A DNA stretch of 64,000 nucleotides. It comes from Acanthochromis polyacanthus (taxonomy: Eukaryota; Chordata; Actinopteri; Pomacentridae). The stretch lies in assembly GCF_021347895.1 (NCBI RefSeq), contig NC_067123.1, positions 5,089,828-5,153,827 of the forward strand, read 5' to 3'. Positions within the stretch are counted from its first letter, which is position 1; every line of letters begins with the position of its first letter. The notes under the pieces were generated by a model, which was not told the DNA's origin, made no database searches, and saw only the letters and a program-made list of their open reading frames with translations. The position numbers were made by a program, and so were the translations under genes. Below, piece after piece: positions 1-12,000 of this stretch.

Positions 1-1315
1 GAGACGCTCATCTTCAAAGAACTCATTGTGCAAAAACAACAATAAAAGCCATTCTGTATGATGTTTAACCAAAATGTGAAGGATCAGAATCAGAATCAGG
101 GAGAAACTGCAGAAAATCATCAAACCTGCTGCTCCTAATGTCATGTCTCCACTGATGGTACCCTCCAGAGAGCAGATGAAGTCCAGTCAAACACGCAAAC
201 CTTCAAACATGAGTGAGAGTTCAGGATCCATCTGCGACTCTACAGGACTGATGCTTTCATGGAACTATGCAGCAAGTGGATGGATCCCGACCTGAGCTGA
301 ACGAGTCCATCTGTACAGTGATAACGTCCTGGAAGCTGCCTCTGATATAATAGCAGCACTGAGCCGGTTTGTTAGCCGCTGCTCTGCTTCTGTCCTTCCA
401 CGGCCTCCAACACATCTCAGCTTTGTTCTGAATTATTAAACACTCTGATATCCTGCACAGATCTGAGACCTGCTCACATTTTAGATCACGTTTCATGTTT
501 GCGTCGAACGAGCTCCACTGGGAATTCTTCTTTCTTTTCTAATCTAAAGCTGAGAATTCTTCACAGTGAAGCTGAAAACACAAAAACAGACCTGAAGCTC
601 CAGTTAAAGTGACTTCATTCAGCACAACTGAGTCTGGATTTAAAGGGAGAAATATCACTGATCAGATAAAAATCCTCAAAAATAAACAACTCTGAACAGA
701 CAGAATTATTTCCTAATATTTACGACAGCTCCTAGCATGTGCTAACATGTTAGCAGCAGCTAGCAGACGGTACTCAGATGTTCATGAATGACTGTAAGTT
801 TATTAAAAATTTAGAATTCTTCTATAGAAATTGTACAGTATTCACATAGAGAAGCGTTTCCTCTCTGCATGAACGTAAAGCTCAGAAAACGATGATTTGG
901 ATTTTTGTCACAACCAAAGTTTTCCTTGCTAACTGAAGCAGGTCTGCAGAAACTCAGACAGAAAAGAACGACAGAAATGTTCGTATTGTTTGGCTGTAGT
1001 TTCTAACACCACACGAACCTGCAATAATTTACTTCAACTGTATGGATGCAGCTGAAAAATGAACTTAAAATCCATGTTAAATAAAAGCAGCTTCAGTCTG
1101 ACGTCTGAAGCAAACTATCTACTTTTAGCGACAAGCAGAACCCAGGGCAAATATTCAACAGCAGGTTTTCAAAGGTTGGTGAAGGTTGACTAGTTCACAT
1201 AAAATAATCTGCACCTCCGACAGTCTACAGATACTGATAAAAACCAGAGTAACTGCTCTGATATTAACACAGATCTGGTAGCGTCTGTTAGAAGTGTTGG
1301 CTGAAGGTTGTCATA
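1..1315. other. unannotated flank, no gene recognised
   Basis: Mixed AT-rich sequence with only short ORFs that match nothing I know. No transposon ends, tandem repeats or exon-like blocks with convincing splice sites were seen. Confidence 0.5.
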
Positions 1316-1317
1316 TA

Positions 1318-1565
1318 CAGTGCCATTAAAATTTATTTTGCCCCGATCTCGAATTCTTTTTTTTTAAATATCTCCCACACTTTAATGTTTAAGACCATCA
1401 AATACATTTAAATATTGGACAAAGATAACCAAAGTAAACACAAAATGCAGTTTCTAAATGATGATTTAATGTTTTAAGGGAAAAAAGCTATCCAAGACCG
1501 ACCTGGCTCTATGTGGAAAAAGTAAATGCCCCCCTCGTTAAATCATCAGTTAACTGTGGCTAAGT
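1318..1565. mobile_element. Tc1-like transposon relic, one terminal region
   Basis: Starts with CAGTGCC after a TA dinucleotide, like many Tc1 inverted repeats. The following sequence (axxxCAAAATGCAGTTTyTAAATGATGATTT, then GGAAAAAGTAAATGCCCCCC) resembles the terminal region of a common teleost Tc1 family as I remember it. No transposase remains. Confidence 0.55.
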
Positions 1566-2284
1566 GCTGACCATCAGTGGCAGATCTTCCGTGGGGGCAC
1601 AGGGAGGGCAGTAATACAGATTGTTGTTGTTCACTGTGTATTGGGTAGTACTCATTTTGATTTAGACTGATTAGTATACAGAACACTATGATGTTTCTGG
1701 TTTACAGCTCAGAACTAGTTGCTAAAAGTACAGAATATTATTTCTTATTTTAGGCGTGATAATCGTTAGTAAACATTCTAAGAAGTGGAAATTGATGGGG
1801 GTTGTATATAGTGCTGTTCTTCTACAATATTTGTCACTTAATTGCCCTCAGGATTCTGTCGTTGAGCTCACCAGTTTTACATAACAGGCAGATGCTGCAG
1901 CTGATGATGCTGTAATTCACATAAACAAGGAAACAAGTCCATCAGAATTTGAGTGTTATCAGTCCAAAATGAAAAGCTCATATACAGCTTTCCTGTTGGG
2001 TTAAAGAGACAAAAAAAACAAACATGAAAAATACTCTGTAAAAGCGAGAGGTCGGTAGCAGATTTCATTTTTCTTACAACTTTATGGTGCCCCCGCTCAA
2101 CCTTTTTGTGTGTTTTTTGTCTCATCTTCTGTCATTTCCAATTTATTTTTGTTGTTTTTGTCTCAATTTTTGTGATCTTAAATCTCTTTTTGTTGTTTTT
2201 GTCTCATTCTGTCTCATTTAGTTATTTTGTTGTGAAATATATGTATGTGCCAAATATTGCTTGTGAGGGACAGACATAGTAAAA
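1566..2284. other. intergenic, no gene recognised
   Basis: Unique-looking sequence with GTGGGGGCAC at 1592-1601 and a roughly complementary GGTGCCCCCG at 2086-2095, which may mark an old element. 2130-2230 is T-rich with repeats of TTGTTGTTTTTGTCTC. Confidence 0.3.
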
Positions 2285-3301
2285 ATGTGTGAATATACAC
2301 ATTCTAAGTGTTTTGACTTTAAAGATCACAGGCCTTATAAGTTAGAAAACGACTTTGATCCAGAGATCCACTTCTACCAGAACATTGATATGAAGTGTGA
2401 ATATTATTTAGAAGATAAGTTTAATTCCAGTGTGAAGATGGAGGGGTTCTCAGTAATTCATTTTAATAGTAGGAGTCTCTACAGTAATTTCTCCAAAATT
2501 AAAGATTACCTTCAACAGCTACAACACAAGTTTACTATAGTAGCAATTTCAGAGACATGGTTGAGTGATGGAAAAGATCTACAGGATGGATTTGAGGGTT
2601 ATGAAATATTTTGGCAAAACAGGGGCAATAAAAGGGGAGGAGGTGTTGCCCTGTTTGTGATGTCTGCTTTTAAATGTAAAGTTATTGGGGATATGACCAT
2701 GGTTATTGGTAATTTGATGGAATGTATAACCATTGAAATTGAGGTTGATAGACTCAAAAACATATTAATTAGTTGCATTTATAGAACACCGGGGTCATGT
2801 ATTGATCTATTTAAAAAGAAGATTTACGAATTATATGAAAACCGTAATGATAAAACTATTTTGGTCTGTGGTGACTTTAACATTGATTTGTTAAAATCTA
2901 ACGATCATATGAAAACCGCAGAGTTTGTTAATACTATGTTTAGTTTAAGTCTCCATCCGTTAATTGTAAAACCGAGTAGAATAACCAAAGATGCTGCAAC
3001 ATTGATTGACAATATTTTTACTAAGGTAATCGATATGAGAATAGTTAGTGGATTATTATTGACTGATGTAAGTGATCATCTGCCTGTCTTTGCTGTGTTA
3101 GAAATGAATAAAAAGTTAAAAGTAGGAACAAATACACAAACTAGTAACTTAATTAGAACAAAAACACCAGAGGCAATCATGGCACTCAGGACAGAACTTA
3201 TAAATCATGATTGGCAGGAAGTTTATGTGAACGATACCAATCAATCATATAATGTGTTTTTAGATACTTTTTTGTTTTTTATGATCGCCATTGCCCATTG
3301 A
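2285..3301 (+). pseudogene. LINE ORF2 N-terminal part, apurinic-type endonuclease
   Basis: 338 codons. The endonuclease-type metal-binding and catalytic blocks are visible: HFNSRSLYSNF, AISETWL (Glu), YRTPGS, CGDFNID (Asp/Asn) and DVSDHLPVF (the SDH catalytic motif), so the endonuclease itself looks intact. About 55 residues precede it. The frame ends early: after LDTFLFF it runs into a stop at 3299, while the next frame continues with NECRPKCKKTGKPW, so one base was gained or lost in the T run near 3267-3279. Confidence 0.85.
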
Positions 3302-5026
3302 ACGAATGTAGACCAAAATGTAAAAAGACGGGAAAACCATGGATTACAGAAGGGTTGAAAAAAGCTTGTAAAAAGAAAAATAGGCTTTATAGGGAATTTG
3401 TCATACACAGAACAAAGGATAAGGAGGACAAGTACAAAAAATATAAAACTAAATTGACTTCTATTATGAGAGTGCATAAAAAAGACTATTATGATCAACT
3501 GCTGCTAAAACACAAAAATAACATTAAGGGTACCTGGGGAGTGCTTAATAGTATCATAAAAAATCATAGTCAAAATGTTTTTCCAACATTTTTTGTAAAT
3601 AATGATAATTTAAGAATTGAAAATAATGATGAAATTCGTAATGACTTTTTTGATAATGTAGGTCCAAATTTAGCAAGGGAAATTAATTATGTAGACCATA
3701 ATTATGAGTTTGCATTCAACACTAAGAATTCAATGTTCCTTGGTGGAGTTTGTGAGAGTGATGTATGAGAAGTGGTCCCGAAGTTTAAGAGTAAAAAATC
3801 TACAGACGATAACTCTATTGATATGTCACTTATAAAGGAAGTAATGGACTCTGTCCTCAAACCATTTACTTATATATGTAACAAATCCTTCCAAACAGGT
3901 ATATTTCCTGATAAGATGAAAGTGGCTAAGGTGGTCCCAATCTATAAAAATGGTGACAAACACATCTTATCAAATTACAGACCGGTGTCTTTGTTACCTC
4001 AGTTTTCAAAAATACTTGAGAAATTGTTTGCAAATAGATTAGATGATTTTATAGAGAAATACGAGTTACTGAGTGATCACCAATATGGGTTTAGGAGTAA
4101 CCGGTCAGTATCTTTAGCAGTGATGGAATTAGTGGAAAATGTATCTACAGCTATTGATGAGAAACAATATGCTGTAGGAGTTTTTGTGGATTTGCGTAAA
4201 GCATTTGATACAATTAATCATTCTTTACTTCTGCAGAAATTGGAGCGTTATGGTATAAGAGGTGTTACATTAAACGGGATAAGAAGTTATTTAACTAATA
4301 GGTTTCAGTATGTAAAATTTAACAATACTATGTCACATTCTAGAAAAGTAAGTTGTGGTGTTCCACAGGGCTCGGTATTAGGACCTAAGCTATTTATACT
4401 TTATTTGAATGATATTGGTACAGCACTTAATAAGTTGAAATTTATTGCATTTGCTGATAATACAAACTTATTTAGTTCAGGACCAGACATTAAAGAATTG
4501 TTGTTAACGGTAGAAAAGGAGTTGATCAGATGAAAGGAATGGTTTGATATCAATAAGTTATCATTAAACAAAAATAAAACAAAATTTATGGTGTTTGGTG
4601 GTGTTAGGGCTAATTGTGAAATTCACTTAAAATTAAATGGAGTCGAAATAGAAAGAGTATATGAAACCACATTTTTGGGAGTAATTTTAGATCATAAACT
4701 CAGTTGGAAGCCACATATAGAATATATAAAACAGAAAGTATCTAAAAGTATTGGTATTATTTAAAAAACAAGCGATTTTCTGAACAAGAAAGGTCTGCAT
4801 ATATTGTATTTCTCACTTATAATGCCATATCTGACATATTGTGTTGAGGTTTGGGGTAATACTTATAGAACATATATAGACCCTATAATTAAACTTCAGA
4901 AAAGAATTACTCGAATAATAAATAAAGCTTCTTACTGTGAAACTGCCAAGAAACTATTTATAGAGTCATGCACCTTGAAATTTTTAGATATTATATACTT
5001 AAAAACATCAGAAATACTATTTAAAG
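3298..5026 (+). pseudogene. LINE ORF2 reverse transcriptase part, broken
   Basis: Continues one frame over from the endonuclease, with in-frame stops at 3766-3768, 4531-4533 and 4762-4764. Reverse transcriptase blocks in order are VVPIYKNGDK, NYRPVSLLP, the motif A region FVDLRKAFDTINH, GVPQGSVLGP, and FADN where FADD is expected. The second catalytic Asp is Asn (codon AAT at 4459-4461, one G-to-A change). Downstream is the thumb-like FLGVILDHKLSW and SLIMPYLTYCVEVWG. It is then cut by the hAT insertion and continues after 5562. Confidence 0.85.
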
Positions 5027-5554
5027 CAGGGGTCACCAACTATATTTGCCAGAGGGCCAGAATTTTACCGGACAGTCACTTTGGGGGCCGGACCCTCAAA
5101 CAAAAATTAAATAAAAATCGAATTTTGGCATAACATTATTATTTGATGTTTATTTATTATATTTTTTTCCATTTCATTACAAAACCGAAGGCATTTTTAG
5201 CCTTTATGAGTCAGTGCTCCTATCACCTGTACCACAGTCAACCACTAGGAGTGATAGAGATATTTTGCCTCATCTCAAGTCAACTTTATTCACAGAGCAC
5301 TTGAAAAAGAAACACCGCAGAAGTGACAGGAAAGGGCCTCTTAACACGGGTAAAATGGCACTCTCTAAGGCCACGAAACGAAAAGTTGATGTGGAAAACA
5401 GATCCTTTAATAATGACTGGACTGACTGCTTTAATAGTGTGGACCACATGATATTTTCTCTTTGATCCTCACAATTTTGGAATCCAGTCGCGGGCCGGAT
5501 TGGACGGTTCGGCAGACCGGATTCGGCCCGCGGGCCGCCAGTTGATGATCACTG
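5027..5554. mobile_element. non-autonomous hAT (Charlie-like) element inserted in the LINE
   Basis: 528 bp, flanked by a perfect 8-bp target duplication ATTTAAAG (5019-5026 and 5555-5562). The ends are CAGGGGTCACCAACT and, reverse-complemented, CAGTGATCATCAACT (12 of 15 match), with the GGCCCGCGGGCC subterminal block common in hAT-Charlie families. An internal stretch (from ATG 5355 on the plus strand) encodes KRKVDVENRSF, resembling the N terminus of Charlie-type hAT transposases, so this is probably an internal-deletion derivative of an autonomous element. Confidence 0.88.
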
Positions 5555-5985
5555 ATTTAAAGTAAAGAATAAAAGTCTCTCTATATGTATTCAACAATTT
5601 TTTAAATTAAGAGAAAAAATCATAATTTAAGAGGGCTGAGTGTCTTTGAAAGGGGTAAGGTGAGAACTAATGTTAAATACAGATGTGTCTCATATCTGGG
5701 TGTTAAATTATGGAATGGACTGAGTGAGGATTTGAAGCTGTGTAATTCTCTGTTGAGTTTTTAAAAAGTACTGAAAGGTAAAATAATAAAAGAGTACAAT
5801 GTAAGAGACTGATATGTGAAAAAACTAAGAAGGCTAAAGTAGAGTAAAATCTTGTTTTTGTTTTTTGTTTTTTTAATCCTTTGTGTCTTCTATTTCATGT
5901 ATTACTGTAATGCTCGGTGATTCTAGGGATTGTATAGGATAGGCTAAATAAGCTTCGGCTTCTGCCTATTCCTCTTTCGGTTACA

Positions 5986-6299
5986 GAACGCGTAAAAAAT
6001 TCTTAATATATATTTTTTTTTTTTTTCTGGAGGTTTTTTTTGTTTCTTTTCTTTTTCATCTTTTTTCTGAGAGGAGTAGGGGATGAGGAAAGAGTAAGAG
6101 AAGAAAAGGCGGGAAAGGAAAAAAAATTTTGTTTGCTGTAATTTTTTTTTGTCATTTTCCATCTCTTGATGTTTTTGTCTAAATTTGTCTTTTTCAATCT
6201 GTTTTTGTTTTCTGTAAAAACAAAAACAAAAAAACACCATTTTCAATCTAACTTTATTGATTTTTGTCAAATTTTTAAAAATTCATGCCGCTTACCCCA
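5986..6299. repeat. T-rich low-complexity DNA
   Basis: Dominated by poly-T and TTTTTGTTTT runs, with a Lys-rich mirror ORF on the minus strand that is an artefact of composition. It follows the LINE 3' end and may include its degraded tail. Confidence 0.5.
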
Positions 6300-6846
6300 A
6301 ATTCTGACCATCTGAATGCTGCAGCTAAAATAGACACTCATCAGACCAGGAAACGTTCTTCCAGTCTTCTCTTGTCCAGTGTTGGTGAGTCTGTGTGGAT
6401 TGTAGCCTCAGTCTCCTGTTCTTAGCTGACAGGAGTGGAACCTGCTGTGGTCTCCTGCTGCTGTACAACGTCTTCTTTAAGGTTCAGAGATGGTATTCTG
6501 CATTCCTTGGTTGGAACCAGTGGTTATTTGAGTTCCTGTTGACCTTTCTATCATCTCCATCCAGTCTGTTTATTCTCCTCTGACCTCTGGTCCACACAGC
6601 TCACTGGATGTTTTCTCTTTTTGGGACCATCCTCTGTAAACCCTAGACATGGTTGGGGGTGAAAATCCCAGTAGATCAGCAGTTTGTCTTTTAAATATCC
6701 TTTCTTTTCCATTCTGATGCTCGGTTTGAACTTCAGCAGGTCATCTTTACCATGTCTACATGAATAAATGCATTGAATGGCTGCCATGTGATTGGCTGAT
6801 TAGACATTTGTGTTAACAAGCAGTAGAACAGGAGTACCTAATAGTG
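6300..6846 (-). mobile_element. Tc1-like transposon relic (5' half, antisense)
   Basis: On the minus strand this reads from a terminal region (6846 downward, TAATTAGGTAC-like end and ATCAGCCAATCACATGGCAG) into the start of a Tc1-type transposase: KPSIRMEKKG, then LLIYWDFHPQPCLGF and QKEK-like blocks, with a deletion and frameshifts. The sequence stops near the WSDESRF catalytic region at about 6300. I recognise it as an abundant teleost Tc1 family. It is not functional. Confidence 0.75.
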
Positions 6847-7333
6847 TATCTGCAGTATGTGGAGACATTTGGTTTTCAGTGTTTTAAAATCTGTGGAAAC
6901 GTGATGATTCCAGGATTTATAAGCTGTTCTTTTTGTAAAACTAACAATCAAAGATGTTTGTTTTTACATTTGTTTTCTGGTTTCCATCATTCTAACTGTG
7001 ACAAAGACATTTCTGAGTTCTCCATCTTGCATGGAGCTGCAGGACTTAAGATTGAAAAATGAACCACAGTGAAGAAAAATGAGGTTTAAACCACGACTGT
7101 AAGAAGCTTACTACACGTTGTTATAATTTCCAAACAGCCTCTGAACATAAACTAACAAAAGCGTAACGTCACACTGCTGTCCAGCTCCAGTCCTTCGTGG
7201 TGAAAACAATCAATCATCAGTTTTAAACAACTCTGTTAACTTCTCCGAGGCTCTGGGAAGTTTGACGGAAACACACTCTGACACGCTGATGAAGAAAAAT
7301 GACGGCAGGACTCCGTTAGAAATCGCAGCACGG
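6847..7333. other. no gene recognised; one dispersed 55-bp motif
   Basis: Mostly unique sequence. 7030-7084 carries a copy of a short dispersed motif containing ATGAACCACAGTGAAGAAAA, which recurs in this window near 13865, 19518 and 26265. Confidence 0.4.
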
Positions 7334-7727
7334 TTTATTCTTCAGCAGAATCTTAACAAGGCGTTTAAATGACGCGTCGGCTCTGATCAACACGGACGAG
7401 TTCAGAAAAACAGCAAAGACTCGTGATATAAAATCCTTCATGACGCTATGAGCAGAACGTTAGGATTAAACAGAATATCTGTGCTTCTAGTACCTACAAA
7501 TAGATAAAACAATAAATCCACTCTTAATGCTGACTGAAGTGGAGAACATGGAGGCAGACGGAACACTTCCCGTCTCCACGTCTTCACACTTTGTCTCTTT
7601 GAGTCTCTACAGTCTCAGCTTCCTTCTTCTTAAAGTGCAGCCGCAGCCCCAGTATGGAAACCAGCAGTACAGGAGTCTGCAGCCAGCCGTGTGTGTGTGT
7701 CTGTGTGTTGTATGATTGTTTGTTTGT

Positions 7728-7890
7728 GAGAGCCGGGTTCTGCTCGAGGTTTTCTTCCTGTTAAAAGGGTGTTTTCCTGCCACTGTGGCCTTAGGGCTGC
7801 TCTGGGGTTTCAGGAATACGGGTTCTGTAAAGCGTCTGGAGACAATTTGACTGTAATTGGTGCTGTATAAATAAAATTGAATTGAATTGT
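7728..7890 (+). mobile_element. teleost retroposon 3' tail
   Basis: Contains GGTTCTGCTCGAGG, CTTCCTGTTAAAAGGG, GGTTCTGTAAAGCGTCT and the terminal ATAAATAAAATTGAATTGAA, a well-known teleost SINE/LINE 3' end with short ATTGA tail repeats. 5'-truncated. It lies antisense to MED30 and just inside its likely 3' UTR. Confidence 0.75.
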
Positions 7891-8915
7891 GTATTTCTGT
7901 GTGTCTATGTGCTGTGTATATTTGTATATGATTGTCTGTTTTTGTGTTGGATGACTGTTTGTTGTGTACTTCTGTAAATGTTTGTGTTGTTTAATAATGT
8001 CTCTGTGTTCAGAATGTTTTGTATATGGTTGTGTGTTTTGTATAACTGTGTCTGTCTTGTGTATATTTGTATGTGACTGTGTGTTGTATGATAGCATGTA
8101 TTATTGTGTGTCTATGTGTTGTATGAATGCGTATTTCTGAATATGATTGTCTACGTGTGTTGTATGATTTTGTATTGTGTATATTTGTATCTGTTTGTTT
8201 GTGTTGCATGATTGTGTGTGTTTGTGTTGTATGATAGTGTATCTATGTATTGTGTACCATAGTGTGTCTATGTGTTGTGTAGATTTGTATGTGATTGTGT
8301 GTCTGTGTGGTGTACGATTGTGTGTCTATATGTTTGTGTATTTCTGTATATGTTTCTGTGTTTGTGCGTTGTTTGTGAGTCTATGTGTTGTGTTTATTTG
8401 TATATGACTGTGTGTCTGTGTTGTATGATAGTGTGTCTATGCGTTGTGTTTGTTTGTGATTGTGAGTCTGTGTGGGGTATGATTGTGTGTATTATTGTGT
8501 CTTTGTGTTGTGCATTTCTGTACATGTTTGCGTATATGATTTTGTGTGTCTGTGTTGTATGATCGTGTGTCTATGCGTTGTGTGTATTTATACCTGACTG
8601 TGTGGTGTGCGATTGTGTGTATTATTGTGTGTTTATGTGTTGTGCATTTCTATATATGATTGTGTGTTTGTGTTTTGTATTTGCATATATTTATGTACAT
8701 TTGTGTTGTATGATTGTATGTCTGTTTGTGTATATGATAATGTGTTTGTGTATTCCTGTATATGTTTGTGTATTTGTGTATTTCTGTCTTGTATATGTTT
8801 GTATATTTATGTTGTGTGTTTGTGTCTTGTATATGTTTTTGTGTTGTATGTGTTTAGGTGTTGTATATGTTTGTGTGTTGTATATGTTTGTGTATTTATG
8901 TTGTGTGTCTGCTGC
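7891..8915. repeat. TG-rich degenerate simple repeat (CA-rich in MED30 sense)
   Basis: About 1 kb of variants on TGTGTGTCTATGTGTTGTAT and TTTGTGTATATG with no fixed period. Plus-strand ORFs through it (Cys/Val/Tyr-rich) are composition artefacts. In the MED30 transcript it would read as ACACAAAYATA-type CA-rich RNA straight after the stop codon. Confidence 0.85.
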
Positions 8916-9011
8916 TCAGCTCCGGACTGCCAGCATGGAGTTGATCTCCCAGATGAGGTTTCGGAGTTGGTCCATGAGCTGCTTCAGCTGCTGGTTCTTC
9001 TGCTTCAGCTT
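8916..9011 (-). CDS. med30: MED30 coding exon 4 and stop codon
   Basis: 31 codons plus TGA (8918-8916). The acceptor is preceded by a pyrimidine-rich tract (ttttttcccctgcag). The sequence starts [19 protein letters not shown] and ends with S before the stop, an amphipathic coiled-coil-like helix matching the MED30 C terminus. It lies 36.6 kb from exon 3, so gene finders could easily miss it. Directly downstream is a TG/CA-rich repeat that would form the start of the 3' UTR. Confidence 0.94.
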   Translation of the reverse strand, partial: KLKQKNQQLKQLMDQLRNLIWEINSMLAVRS

Positions 9012-12000
9012 CTGCAGGGGAAAAAACAGGACAGAAAATACATAATTTAGACACAAAAATAACAAATACAGAAATAATAAATATGAATATCAGAGAGCCG
9101 TGGCTATTTAAAAACCCTTCTGTCTGCTGAAACAATTAAACCAAAGATCTGAAGACCTAAAAACTGACAAAACACTTCAACACAAAAGCAAATATCTGCT
9201 CCATTTTTCAGCACAAAACAAACGATTTAGTTTCAGTTTATCAACACAGCAGAGAAATCACTTTTGTTGTAGCACTGAAAATCCCTGTAAAGTAGAATTC
9301 ATTAACTGTAGGACTGAGAAACGCTCCAGATGTTCCTTCAATCAACAGATTCTGTGTCTGCTCTTTAAACTCAGTCGAGTTAATCAAATAAATAGTTCAA
9401 ATAAAATCATGTTTGATTTGTTTGCTTTAGGTGGTGACTGATTAAATGAAGACTGCTGAGAATTAGATGTAGCTGAGGCCACACAGAAACAGAGAAACCT
9501 CAGTTTATATCCAGTTTCTATTTGCAAACACTGAGGAAAATCAGCCTCAGACACACACTCTGATATTTCACTGGACCGCCTTTAGCTCTGAAAACGAAAC
9601 AAGCTGCATTCATTTTCTACCAAGATCTTCTGTTGATGATGGGAAAGTCAGACCGCTGCATAAAGTCTTCTCCAGAACATCCCAAAGATCCTCAGTGGTT
9701 CTGAGGTCTGGACTCTGTGGAGGACAATCCATCTCATGCTCCCTGATCCACTCATTCTCAATGTGAGCCCATGAATCCTGACATCTTCATCTTGGAACAT
9801 GAAGAAAACCTCCACTGATGTGAAGACCTGGTCCTTCAGTATCTTCAGGTATCAGCTGATCTCATTCTTTGGGAACATAACGTTGGTGAACCTGACCAAC
9901 CCCAGATCATAGCCCTAACCCCCACAGGCTGGTAGACACTAGACATGATGAGTTCATCACTTCATCCTCTCTTCTTACCCTGATGCCCCCATCACTCTGG
10001 AACAGGGTAAATCTGGACTCATCAGACCACATGACCTTCTTCCATTGCTCCAGAGTCCAATCTTTATGCTCCACAGTAAACTGAAGCCTTTTTTTACTGA
10101 TCATCCTCACTGATCAGTGGTTTTCTTAGAGCTACAGCTGTTTAGTCCCAATCCTTTGAGTTTGCTCTTACTTTCACTATTAAACAGTCATGAGTTCTAC
10201 TGTTGATTTCCTACCATCATCTGAGAGTTTGTTCCTGAAAGATGATGGTTCTCCACTATCCTTCAGGTTTTAATGATGCTTTTTATGGTTCTTAACTGGA
10301 TTTTAGTCGTTTCATCTCCTCAGTTGTTTTCTTTGCTTGATGCAGGCCAATAATTTGACCCTTCTGAGACAGATTAACATCCTTTCTATGACCACAGGAT
10401 ACGTCTTCTAACATGGTTGTTTAAGAAATGAGAAGCTCCTCACTCCATCAGCTAGGGTTAAAGAAGTTGTTGCAGCTGAAACGCATTCATTACTGCAGTA
10501 ATCATCCAATGGAAGGCTCCTACCTATTTGCTTAGTTAAATTCAGTTAGCACCTTTTACTTTGGAGAGGCAGTGGAAAACACCAACATCTAGACCTCTAT
10601 GAACACCAGTTTCTGTTTCCTACCAATGAGTCCACATCAACATTTAGTCTAAATATCTAAAAACTGAAACCTTGTCTGATCTAACTTTCCACACATCAGA
10701 TTCTACTGATGTTAGTAGATATACGGATCCATCCATAGATATACACACTTACAGGAACTTTATGGAGACCAGCCTGGATTGGAGATTTGAATTGATTTCC
10801 ACTATAAGGGGCCAATAACTATACATACAAATAATTATTATTGTCATTTTGGATTATTTTGAGTAATTTTCTACAATTTTTAGTAATTTTGACAAGTTTA
10901 AAGTCATTTTTGGCACATTTTGAATCATTTTGAACAAAATGTGGGTTATTCTTCAATTTCTAGTCCAAATAAAAAACAGGAATGTTGTCTTGACATGTCA
11001 AATTCTACTGATGAGTCTCAAAAGTTGGTGAAAGCTGACCAAAGACTAAAACTTCAGCATTAACATGGTCACCGGCTGCACCATAAATGGTTTCAGCATC
11101 ACAGTGTGTTTATCATGTCGTTCACTGCAGACTACTGCAGGAGTCTGTAAATGATGTTTAAACGATAACCTGGACTCTGTCACAGTTCCACCTGGATAAA
11201 GATCTGTACAGTAATTAGCTGCCAGAAACCTAAATTCACTGCAGAGAAGGAAGACGAACACTGGAGGAAACAAGAGGAAATTAAATTACTGTATATAAGA
11301 GCTGCAGGAATGTAGCTAAAAACAAGAGCTGAGGGAAAAGGAGGCAGTTTTAACAGTTTCAGCTGGACTGAGCACAAATCTAAGTTTAATGCTTTGTTTG
11401 CCTCCACTACGGGGATGTAGTTTTTGTCCAGTTTTCGTAACAGATAAGAAATTTGCCAGTTAATCATTTAATTAAGTCCAGTGGATATGACTCCTCATGC
11501 TATATCTAAAAACAGCAACATTAAAAGATTCTATAACAGCTTTAGCGACGTGTATCCTTGGTCTGCAGAAATACTGTCCTGCTACACTTCATCTCAGATT
11601 GACATGGTTTGGTTGGAAGGTTCTATCATTTTGGTCAGAGGTCATTAAGGGTCACAGAAGGGTGGGTGGAAGAGCTTCTCCTTAGATTAGTAAACCAGTA
11701 GATGTAAACATTTAAACACGCCTCTTTAACCCTAACCAGGTACCACAGCTAGTTTAAATCATTTATTGTTCCAGCTCTGGTTGGAGGTCATTAACCACCA
11801 CAGAAGTCTTTGTCATGGTGCTCCTTGCTAGCTAATCTCCCACAATGCTCTCTGCTTGCCAACATGAACTTCCTGTACTCTGAGTGACGCCTCTGGGAAG
11901 ACTTTTTTTTTTTTACACACTTCAGAGATATTCAGTTGCAAAGCAGAAATATTAAATGGATTGTTAAGCTCTTTAATGTGTTTAAAGTGCGTCTCTACAT

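Larger units (their letters stand above)
2285..5985 (+). mobile_element. non-LTR retrotransposon (LINE, L2/CR1-like), decayed
   Basis: Reads endonuclease then reverse transcriptase, then a C-terminal region, interrupted by a hAT element at 5027-5554. The 3' end (about 5945-5985, with GCTTCGGCTTCTGCCTATTCC) resembles teleost L2/CR1-type LINE tails. Known defects are a frameshift near 3275 in a T run, stop codons at 3766, 4531 and 4762, and a changed reverse-transcriptase catalytic residue, so it cannot move by itself. The 5' limit is uncertain because the first ORF may be truncated. Clade placement is from memory of motifs. Confidence 0.85.
7334..8915 (-). other. med30: probable MED30 3' UTR with two candidate poly(A) signals
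   Basis: Two AATAAA hexamers on the minus strand downstream of the stop could end the transcript: 8398-8393, about 520 nt past the stop and inside the CA-rich repeat, and 7339-7334, about 1.6 kb past the stop in non-repetitive sequence. The second looks more like a real 3' end because it lies in unique sequence, but the choice is inference. An antisense-oriented retroposon tail (7728-7890) would be included if the distal site is used. Confidence 0.35.

Noticed and set aside
1592..2095. Element with GTGGGGGCAC / GGTGCCCCCG inverted ends
   Set aside because: The match is only about ten bases, with no target duplication or coding; too weak to call.
8177..9050. Cys/Val-rich plus-strand frames up to 155 codons
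   Set aside because: Products of the TG-rich repeat, and their last parts are antisense to MED30 exon 4.
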